Below, piece by piece: positions 1 to 5,933 of a stretch of 32,522 bases of DNA. The position numbers and the translations under genes were made by a program. Under the pieces are notes generated by a model. That model did no database searches. It was not told the DNA's origin and saw only the letters and a list, made by a program, of their open reading frames with translations. Position 1 is the first letter of the stretch. Every line of letters begins with the position of its first letter. Source of the stretch: Thermus caliditerrae (GTDB lineage Bacteria > Deinococcota > Deinococci > Deinococcales > Thermaceae); NCBI RefSeq assembly GCF_021462525.1, contig NZ_JAKEDT010000009.1, positions 1 to 32,522 on the forward strand, written 5' to 3'.

Positions 1-1
1 G

Positions 2-67
2 GCGTTGAGGAAACTGCGGGAGCGCCTGGAGAGGGAAGTGGGGCAAAGTCTATGCATGGCTACTTAG
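2..67 (+). CDS. Possible C-terminal tail of a gene entering from the left edge
   Basis: One plus-strand frame is open from the window edge to a TAG at 65-67. It would encode about 21 residues, charged and helix-like at first (ALRKLRERLEREVGQS). It would converge on the quinone reductase gene and overlap its 3' end by about 18 nt. Another plus frame is also open here, so the reading is tentative and the product cannot be named from so short a tail. Confidence 0.3.
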   Translation, partial: ALRKLRERLEREVGQSLCMAT

Positions 68-1015
68 GAGGACCTTCCCCGTGGTTCTCCGCCCCTCCAG
101 GGCCTCGTGGGCTTCCCGGGCCTTCTCCAAGGGGAATTCGGCCCCGATGCGCACCCTAAGCCATCCCTCCCGCACCGCCTGGAAGACCTCCCCCGCCCGA
201 AAGAGGAGCTCCTTGCGGCTGGCCGTGTAATGGTGCAGGGTGGGGCGGGTGAGGAAGAGGCTCCCCTTGCGGTTCAGCACCTGGGGGTCCAAGGGGGGCA
301 CCGGCCCCGAGGATTGGCCGAAGAGGACGAGAACGCCCCTGGAGCGCAAAGCGTCCAGGCTCCCTTCAAAGGTGCTCTGCCCTACCCCGTCATAGACCAC
401 GTCCACCCCCCCTCCGGAGAGGGCCTTCACCGCCTGGGCGAAGCCCTCGTAGGGCAGGGCGTAGTCCGCCCCTGCCTCCTTGGCCAGGGCCCTCTTGGCC
501 TCGGTGCTGGCGGTGGCGTAGACGGTGGCCCCCAGGCGCTTGGCCCACTGGATGAGGAGGAGGCCCACCCCCCCGGCTCCTGCGTGCACCAGCACCTGGT
601 CCCCGGGAGCTACGGGGTAGGTGCTCTTCAGGAGGTAATGGGCGGTCATGCCCTGGAGGAGGACCGCGGCGGCGAGCCTCGGCTCCAGCCCCTCGGGCAC
701 GGGCACCAGCTTCTCCGCGGGCACCACTTGGTATGTGGCGTAGGCCCCCTGCACGTTGGCGAAGGCCACCTTATCCCCTGGGGCCACGCCCAGCACGCCC
801 TCCCCCACCTTCTCCACCACCCCAGCCCCCTCCTCCCCCAGGGTGAAGGGGAGGGGCATGGGGTAGAGGCCCTTCCGCTTGTAGGTGTCGATGTAGTTGA
901 CCCCGATGGCCAGAAGCCGCACCAAAACTTCTCCGGGTCCCGGCTCGGGGACGGGGACTTCCTCCAGCCGCAAGACCTCGGGGCCGCCTGTCTGGTGAAC
1001 CCGGACCGCCTTCAT
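50..1015 (-). CDS. NADPH:quinone oxidoreductase, zinc-free MDR family
   Basis: A 321-residue medium-chain dehydrogenase/reductase of the quinone oxidoreductase (QOR) type, expected to move hydride from NADPH to quinones or enones in the cytoplasm. The N-terminal half is the GroES-like substrate domain, with GPGEVLVR near residues 26-33 and GEEGAGVV near 60-67. The Rossmann half starts at AGAGGVG (145-151). The cysteine and histidine zinc ligands of alcohol dehydrogenases are not seen, which favours QOR. Length is normal for the family (about 320-330). It lies 20 nt downstream of the Old Yellow Enzyme gene on the same strand, so the two are probably co-transcribed. A TAGACT box 10 nt before the ATG may give it a second promoter. 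The physiological substrate cannot be read from sequence. Confidence 0.9.
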   Translation of the reverse strand: MKAVRVHQTGGPEVLRLEEVPVPEPGPGEVLVRLLAIGVNYIDTYKRKGLYPMPLPFTLGEEGAGVVEKVGEGVLGVAPGDKVAFANVQGAYATYQVVPAEKLVPVPEGLEPRLAAAVLLQGMTAHYLLKSTYPVAPGDQVLVHAGAGGVGLLLIQWAKRLGATVYATASTEAKRALAKEAGADYALPYEGFAQAVKALSGGGVDVVYDGVGQSTFEGSLDALRSRGVLVLFGQSSGPVPPLDPQVLNRKGSLFLTRPTLHHYTASRKELLFRAGEVFQAVREGWLRVRIGAEFPLEKAREAHEALEGRRTTGKVLLSSHA

Positions 1016-1025
1016 GGTAAGCCCC

Positions 1026-1031
1026 AGTCTA
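1026..1031 (-). promoter_or_regulatory. -10-like TAGACT upstream of the quinone reductase
   Basis: Read on the minus strand, TAGACT lies 10 nt before the ATG at 1015 and just after the stop codon of the preceding gene. The same hexamer precedes the genes at 8923 and 16036. I see no convincing -35 box. Confidence 0.4.
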
Positions 1032-1035
1032 CTCC

Positions 1036-2085
1036 TTAAAAGGCCCTCTGGTACTGGGGGGGCATCTCCGGGGCCACCCCTAAGGCCTTGGCCGCGCGCA
1101 GGGGGAAGTAGGGGTCCCTAAGGAGCACCCGGCCCAGGAGGATGAGGTCGGCGCTCCCTGCTTGCAAAAGGGTTTCCATCTGCTCGGGGGTGGTGAGGAG
1201 GCCCACCGCTCCCGTGCGCATCCCCACCCGCTTGCGCACCGCGTCGGCGAAGGGCACCTGGAAGCCGGGGGCCACGGGAACCTTCACCCCGGGCACCACA
1301 CCCCCGCTGGAGCAGTCCAGGAGGTCCACCCCCAGGGCCTTGAGCTTTTCCGCGAAGGCCAGGGTGTCCTCGAGGCCCCATCCTCCTTCCCCCCAGTCCG
1401 TGGCGGATACCCGCACCAGGAGGGGAAGCTCGGGGGGGACCACCTCCCGCACAGCCTGGGCTACCTGAAGGGGAAAGCGCATGCGGTTTTCCAGGCTTCC
1501 CCCGTAGGCGTCGGTGCGCTGGTTGGAGAGAGGGGAGAGGAAGGAGGAAAGGAGGTAGCCATGGGCCATGTGGAGCTCGATTACCTGGAAGCCGGCTTCC
1601 AGGGCCCGTTTAGCGCCCTCCACGAAGGCCTCTAGAATCCTTTCCATCCCTGCTTCGTCCAGGGGTTCGGGCACCGGGTAGCCCGCGTTAAAGGGAATGG
1701 GGCTTGGCCCCACCACCCGCCAGCCCAAAGGTTTCCCCCCTTCCCAGGGCCTGGCGGTCCCTGCCTTGCGCCCGGCGTGGGCCAGCTGTATGCCCGGCGC
1801 CGCCCCCGCTTCCCGGATCCTCCGGGCCAGCTCCCTCAGGCCCGGGAGGTGCGCCTCGGACCAGATGCCCAGGTCGTGGGGGCTGATGCGGCCCAAGGGC
1901 TCCACGGCGGTAGCTTCCACCAGGACCAGGCCCACGCCCCCCAGGGCCCTTGTGGGGTAGTGGAGGAGGTGCCAATCCGTGACCTCGCCCTTTTCCGTGG
2001 CCGAGTACTGGCACATGGGGGACAGGACCAGGCGGTTCTTTAAACGGACGTTTCGCAGGCCCAGGGGGCTGAAAAGAAGGGACAT
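1036..2085 (-). CDS. NADH:flavin oxidoreductase, Old Yellow Enzyme (YqjM/CrS type)
   Basis: A 349-residue FMN-dependent ene-reductase with a TIM-barrel fold. Residues typical of the thermophilic-like OYE class are present: C25 and Y27 in SPMCQYS, the substrate-binding pair H172 and H175 in ELHMAHGYL, and the conserved stretch [16 protein letters not shown] just after it. Family members reduce activated C=C bonds; the Thermus scotoductus homologue was described as a chromate reductase, so electrophile or metal detoxification is plausible. The start is an ATG only 6 nt after CATAAT on the minus strand, with no Shine-Dalgarno sequence, suggesting a leaderless message. It leads a two-gene unit with the quinone reductase and diverges from the glucan operon across a 91-nt gap. 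Confidence 0.93.
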   Translation of the reverse strand: MSLLFSPLGLRNVRLKNRLVLSPMCQYSATEKGEVTDWHLLHYPTRALGGVGLVLVEATAVEPLGRISPHDLGIWSEAHLPGLRELARRIREAGAAPGIQLAHAGRKAGTARPWEGGKPLGWRVVGPSPIPFNAGYPVPEPLDEAGMERILEAFVEGAKRALEAGFQVIELHMAHGYLLSSFLSPLSNQRTDAYGGSLENRMRFPLQVAQAVREVVPPELPLLVRVSATDWGEGGWGLEDTLAFAEKLKALGVDLLDCSSGGVVPGVKVPVAPGFQVPFADAVRKRVGMRTGAVGLLTTPEQMETLLQAGSADLILLGRVLLRDPYFPLRAAKALGVAPEMPPQYQRAF

Positions 2086-2091
2086 GAGTCC

Positions 2092-2097
2092 ATTATG
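2092..2097 (-). promoter_or_regulatory. -10 box (CATAAT) of the Old Yellow Enzyme gene
   Basis: The minus strand reads CATAAT, then 6 nt, then the ATG at 2085. It matches TATAAT at five of six positions and has leaderless spacing. It lies 20 nt from the oppositely oriented TATAAT at 2117, so the two promoters share DNA. Confidence 0.5.
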
Positions 2098-2116
2098 GAT
2101 GCGGACAGGGGAAGAC

Positions 2117-2122
2117 TATAAT
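2117..2122 (+). promoter_or_regulatory. -10 box (TATAAT) of the glucan operon
   Basis: A perfect TATAAT lies 54 nt before the lipoprotein ATG at 2177. Transcription from here would leave a leader of about 47 nt, ending in a strong Shine-Dalgarno sequence (AGGAGGTGA, about 2163-2171). The -35 region (near 2093-2099, TTATGG) is weak. This conventional leader contrasts with the leaderless genes nearby. A short imperfect stem around 2140-2161 lies in the leader; its meaning is unknown. Confidence 0.5.
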
Positions 2123-2176
2123 GGGAAAGTCAGACGAGTGGAACCCCTTCCATGGGGCTCCGAGGAGGTGAACCCT

Positions 2177-2941
2177 ATGAAGAAGACGGCCTTCTGGGTG
2201 CTGGGGATCCTCTTTTGGGCGCTTTCCGCCTGCACGCCACCGGTGGGCGAGATGCAGGAAGTGGAGGTCACCTTCAAGGTGACCAACGTTCCCGCGGAGT
2301 ACACCAAGGTGTACCTGGCGGGCGATTTCACGAACTGGGGTGGCGACGCTTTAGAGATGTCCCCCGTACCTGGGGAAAGCGGCAGCTTCACCGTGAAAGC
2401 GAAAATCGCCAAGGAGAGCCGCATCCACTACAAGTACGTGGGGAGCACCGGGGCCTTTGACTGGGCGGGCGCGGAGAGCTTCCCCCGGGGCATCAACCGC
2501 AGCAGCTTCATCACCGACGAAGGAGGTGGGAAGGCTTCCATTGTTAACGAGTGGAATGTGCAAGGGCGTGCGGACAAGCCTGCGGTGGAGGTGAGCAAAA
2601 TCCGCCTCGAGGCCACCCCGCCCCCGGGGGTGAGCGATACGGTGCACGTGGCGGGAGTGATGAATGGCTGGACCCACGAGGCCATGACCCTGGAAGGGGG
2701 CAAATGGGTCAAGGAGATTGCGTTGGACCCCCCCCTTAGCGTGAAGCCTGATGCCGCCATTGCTGTGAACCTGGTGGACTACTCTCCTTGGCTGGAGTAC
2801 AAGTACACCAAGGGAAGCTGGGAAACGGTGGAGGAGGAAACCCCGCCCACGGGCCAGGGGGATGGCAACCGCATCGCCTACGCCTACAAGGTGCAGGGGG
2901 GCGTTCTCTTGATGGAGGACACCATCAAACGCTTTAAGTGA
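2177..2941 (+). CDS. Surface lipoprotein with two starch-binding-like modules (CBM20/CBM48-like)
   Basis: A 254-residue exported protein. The N-terminus is a lipoprotein signal, MKKTAFWVLGILFWALSAC, with lipobox LSAC and Cys19 as the lipidated residue. Two immunoglobulin-like modules follow. Module 1 (about 28-128) has VYLAGDFTNWG and YKYVG. Module 2 (about 138-241) has VHVAGVMNGW, LEYKY, a tryptophan and GNR near 230-232, in the order found in CBM20-type starch-binding domains. I infer glucan binding at the cell envelope. The ATG at 2177 was chosen because it starts the lipobox signal and has AGGAGGTGA just upstream; the frame stays open further upstream without a signal peptide. It is the first gene of the operon ending with the GH57 enzyme. 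No catalytic residues are visible. Confidence 0.8.
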   Translation: MKKTAFWVLGILFWALSACTPPVGEMQEVEVTFKVTNVPAEYTKVYLAGDFTNWGGDALEMSPVPGESGSFTVKAKIAKESRIHYKYVGSTGAFDWAGAESFPRGINRSSFITDEGGGKASIVNEWNVQGRADKPAVEVSKIRLEATPPPGVSDTVHVAGVMNGWTHEAMTLEGGKWVKEIALDPPLSVKPDAAIAVNLVDYSPWLEYKYTKGSWETVEEETPPTGQGDGNRIAYAYKVQGGVLLMEDTIKRFK

Positions 2942-2946
2942 AACTT

Positions 2947-2981
2947 CCTGGGCCCCGGGGCTACTCCGGGGCCTTCCCAGG
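2947..2981 (+). terminator. GC-rich hairpin between operon genes 1 and 2
   Basis: GGCCCCGG at 2951-2958 pairs exactly with CCGGGGCC at 2966-2973 around a 7-nt loop. CCTG before it can also pair with CAGG after it across a short bulge. It follows the lipoprotein stop directly and has no U-run. It could be a partial terminator or an mRNA-stabilising stem that raises lipoprotein yield relative to the downstream genes. Confidence 0.45.
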
Positions 2982-2986
2982 TTCCT

Positions 2987-4231
2987 ATGTGGAAGCGATT
3001 CACCGCGCTGACCGCCCTCCTCGGCTTGGCTGTGGCCGGAGGGCTTTCCGGAAGCTACGAGTTCTCCACCGGTTGGGTGCGGGATGGGGAGAGCGGGAGC
3101 TTCTTTCAAGGAGAGGCCAGCCACAAGCTCAACTTGAACCTGCGCTTCGCTGGGGGGGCGGGGGAAGGGAGGGCCTACCTCTACGCCGGCCCCCGGGAGG
3201 CTTTGACCCTGGGGGACGCCGAGCTTCGCTTCCGCTCTCCTGAGTTCTCCTTGCGCCTCTTCTACAACCTCAAAGAAGGCCAGGCGGGGGACCTCCTGGG
3301 GGTTTCGCAGGCGGAGGGCTGGGGGAGCGGCACCGGGTTTCGCCTGGACCTGCGCCCCCTGGAAATTCACATGGCCCGCCTGGGAGCGGATACCGGCTTT
3401 TTGGGCCTCTACCGCGACCGCTGGGCGGGCTTGGACCTCCTGGCCTTCTACACCTACAAGGCCTACGGGGACCAAATGAACCACGCCTTGGCCCTGCAGG
3501 CAGGGGGGGAGGCAGGCGGGCACCGCCTGCAAGGGGAGGTGGCCTACGGGAACGCCGAGGGGGTTGGGGGTTGGGCCCTGGAGGCTCAGGCCCTGGGGTC
3601 TGGCCCCTTGCCCGGTTTCCGCTACACCCTGGGGATGCGCCACGTGACCCCCGAGTACCGGGCCTATCTCTCCCAACGCTGGCAGAGCGAAACCCGCCTC
3701 TTCGGGGAACCTTGGAGGGAGAACGCCCAAGCCGAGCTCTACGGGGAGGTGAAAAGCGAGGATGTACAGGCCCACACTGTAAAGGTTTACGGCCTCACAT
3801 ACGCCGGGAATGCAGGCCGGGTCTTTGGTGTGGGCCTCGAGGGTTGGCGCAATCCCTACGAGGGCCTGAGGCCTTACGGCAAGCTGGAGTACGCGCAAAG
3901 CCCTGGGCAAAGCCGCCTCTCCGGCCTCCTGGAGCTGGCCTGGTACGGCAAAGCGGAGGGGACAGACCTGGCCCTGAAGGCCAACACCGGCTTTAGCCTA
4001 CAAGGAAGCCTCTCCTACACCCTTTACGGGGAAGCCGAGGCCAGGCGGGGAGAGTGGCGCTTTTTTGGCAAGGCCCTTCTCCGCCCCACGGAGGGCCTCG
4101 CCACCTTTTACGCCCAGGCGAACCTGAGCCTCTCCCGCCTTACCTTGTCCTTCGGCCTGGGGGAGGCGGATTTTGAGGCTTTCAAGAGCTTTCGTCCGGT
4201 TTTCCGCGTGAGCACTGCGGTGAGCTTCTAG
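2987..4231 (+). CDS. Predicted outer-membrane beta-barrel protein
   Basis: A 414-residue protein of no named family that I recognise. It starts with a Sec-type signal (MWKRFTALTALLGLAVAGG). The rest alternates short amphipathic strands rich in Tyr, Gly, Arg and Leu (for example YRAYLSQRW, LSYTLYGEAEA) and ends in phenylalanine (STAVSF), as outer-membrane barrels do. No soluble domain or catalytic motif stands out. It follows the lipoprotein after 45 nt that include a hairpin, and is followed after 8 nt by the CBM-barrel gene. The Shine-Dalgarno sequence is poor (AGG, 5 nt before the ATG). From its place between two glucan-binding proteins I infer a maltodextrin pore or surface scaffold; this is not proven by sequence. 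Confidence 0.7.
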   Translation: MWKRFTALTALLGLAVAGGLSGSYEFSTGWVRDGESGSFFQGEASHKLNLNLRFAGGAGEGRAYLYAGPREALTLGDAELRFRSPEFSLRLFYNLKEGQAGDLLGVSQAEGWGSGTGFRLDLRPLEIHMARLGADTGFLGLYRDRWAGLDLLAFYTYKAYGDQMNHALALQAGGEAGGHRLQGEVAYGNAEGVGGWALEAQALGSGPLPGFRYTLGMRHVTPEYRAYLSQRWQSETRLFGEPWRENAQAELYGEVKSEDVQAHTVKVYGLTYAGNAGRVFGVGLEGWRNPYEGLRPYGKLEYAQSPGQSRLSGLLELAWYGKAEGTDLALKANTGFSLQGSLSYTLYGEAEARRGEWRFFGKALLRPTEGLATFYAQANLSLSRLTLSFGLGEADFEAFKSFRPVFRVSTAVSF

Positions 4232-4239
4232 GAGGCAGG

Positions 4240-5922
4240 ATGGCAAGACCCTTTTTCCTTTTGCTCCTCTTTTTCGGCTTGGCGCTGGCGGCCCCACCCC
4301 GCATCACCCCGGAAGGGGTGGTCTTTTGTTTTTATGCTCCGGAGGCGAAGCTGGTCACCCTTCCGGCTAGCTTTAATGGCTGGGACCCTGGGGCGCTTCC
4401 CCTGACCCGTCAGCCCGATGGCCACTGGTGTGTCACCGTTAGCCTCGCTCCAGGGGTGTACCAGTACAAGTACTTCGTGGACGGGGCATGGAAGGAGGAC
4501 CCCGATGCCCTGGAAACCGCTGACGACGGCTACGGTGGTAGAAACGGGGTGGTGAGGGTGCCGGGGGCTGAGGCCAAGGCCAGCTATGAGGCCGGGCCTC
4601 CTAGGGTGGTGGATGGGAAGGTGCTGTTCACCTATTACGCCCCAGAGGCCCGGAGCGTTTCCCTGCGGGGAAGCTTCAACGCCTGGGGCGAAACCCCCAT
4701 GTTTCCAGGCGGGAACGGCGTTTGGTACGTTCTCCTGGACCTCCCTCCTGGCCGCCATCAGTACAAGTACTACGTGGACGGGGTTTGGACCGAGGACCCC
4801 AACGCCCTGGACACTACCGACGACGGCTATGGGGGCAAGAACGCCGTGGTGGAGCTGGTGCGCCAGGAGGGCGTGCTGAAGGTGAAGGCTGCGGGCACCG
4901 GGCTTGGGCTCAAGGGCTTTATACACGGCCTGGTGCGAACTGAAGGGCTTAAGGTATCGGAGGGGAGGGCCCTCCTCCAATTGGCCTACCAGGCTGAAGA
5001 TCTCTTGCTGGCCTACGCCCTCGAGGGCACACTTCCCGGAAACCTCTCCTTCCAGTCTGCCCAGGTGAGCGCCAAGTACGGGGAGTGGCGCCTGGCCCTA
5101 GGCTTCAACGCTCCCCTTTTCACCCGGGAACGCTTGAGCTATGTGGACCGCTTCGGGGTGGGGCTTACCGCCTTAGGGGCCTCCACTGCTTTGCCTGGGA
5201 TGGACCTGGGCTTTTACCTGGGGGCGGTGCCGGGGCAGAATGCCTACGTTTTGGCGTCCTTGGGCAGCGGGGTCCTGGGCTTTCCCATCTGGGCCGACGC
5301 CGTCTTCGCCACCGGAGGGTGGCACCTCCCTTCGGGTGCGGTGGGGGGCGGGGCTTTCCTGACCCTCGGCATCCCTAAGGGGGGTCCCGTGGAGGGAAGC
5401 CTGAACCTAGGGGCTACCTTTGGCTTCTCGGTGGCAGGGTTTTCCGCGGGGAACGGCTTTGGCCTGCGGGTCCATGTGGTCTACTCCGAAGGGCCGCTCC
5501 GCCTTTCCGGCTACGGCGCCTACGCCTTCGGCGACTTCCTCTTGGACCTGGCCGCCACGGAGCCCTCGGGTTTGGGGCTCTCTGAGGCCCGCTTCAGGAC
5601 GCAGAGGCTGACCCTGCTGGGGGAGGAGCGGAACGGCTTTACCCCGTTGAAGGAGCTGGCCCTCGAGGCTCGTTATACTCTCCTTGGGCTTGCGCCGCTC
5701 CTACGCTTCCAGACCGACTACCAGCGCCTTTCCGGAGAGCTCGGGGTGGCTGGAGAGGCGCTGGGCTTTTCCGGAGAGATAGGGGTGACCGTGGATCCAG
5801 CTGGGGCGAGCCTTAGGGCACGAGGCCGCCGACCCTTCGGCTTGGGAACCCTTTACCTTGACTTCGCTCTGGGCCAAGACCTGACCCCCCACCTGGCCCT
5901 AGCGGGGGTGGTGCCCTTCTGA
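4240..5922 (+). CDS. Outer-membrane barrel with two N-terminal CBM48/AMPK-type glycogen-binding modules
   Basis: A 560-residue exported protein with a fused plan. Residues 1-18 are a signal peptide ending in ALA. Two tandem beta-sandwich modules follow at about 22-107 and 121-206. Both carry SFN(G/A)W, QYKY(F/Y)VDG, a W(K/T)EDP(D/N)AL turn and DDGYGG(R/K)N, the hallmarks of the AMPK-beta/CBM48 glycogen-binding fold. From about 215 to the end the sequence looks like a beta-barrel: short Gly- and aromatic-rich strands and a terminal phenylalanine (GVVPF). I infer that the modules hold starch or glycogen at the mouth of a pore. The ATG has GGAGG 6 nt upstream overlapping the previous stop (TAGGAGG), so translation is coupled. 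The barrel's pore activity is inferred only. Confidence 0.78.
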   Translation: MARPFFLLLLFFGLALAAPPRITPEGVVFCFYAPEAKLVTLPASFNGWDPGALPLTRQPDGHWCVTVSLAPGVYQYKYFVDGAWKEDPDALETADDGYGGRNGVVRVPGAEAKASYEAGPPRVVDGKVLFTYYAPEARSVSLRGSFNAWGETPMFPGGNGVWYVLLDLPPGRHQYKYYVDGVWTEDPNALDTTDDGYGGKNAVVELVRQEGVLKVKAAGTGLGLKGFIHGLVRTEGLKVSEGRALLQLAYQAEDLLLAYALEGTLPGNLSFQSAQVSAKYGEWRLALGFNAPLFTRERLSYVDRFGVGLTALGASTALPGMDLGFYLGAVPGQNAYVLASLGSGVLGFPIWADAVFATGGWHLPSGAVGGGAFLTLGIPKGGPVEGSLNLGATFGFSVAGFSAGNGFGLRVHVVYSEGPLRLSGYGAYAFGDFLLDLAATEPSGLGLSEARFRTQRLTLLGEERNGFTPLKELALEARYTLLGLAPLLRFQTDYQRLSGELGVAGEALGFSGEIGVTVDPAGASLRARGRRPFGLGTLYLDFALGQDLTPHLALAGVVPF

Positions 5923-5933
5923 AGGAGGTATGC

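Noticed and set aside
2351-3910. Long minus-strand open frame of 519 codons opposite the lipoprotein and barrel genes
   Set aside because: It is a GC-driven shadow frame. Composition is Pro/His/Gly-rich without domain features, and the plus-strand genes have signal peptides, modules and ribosome sites.
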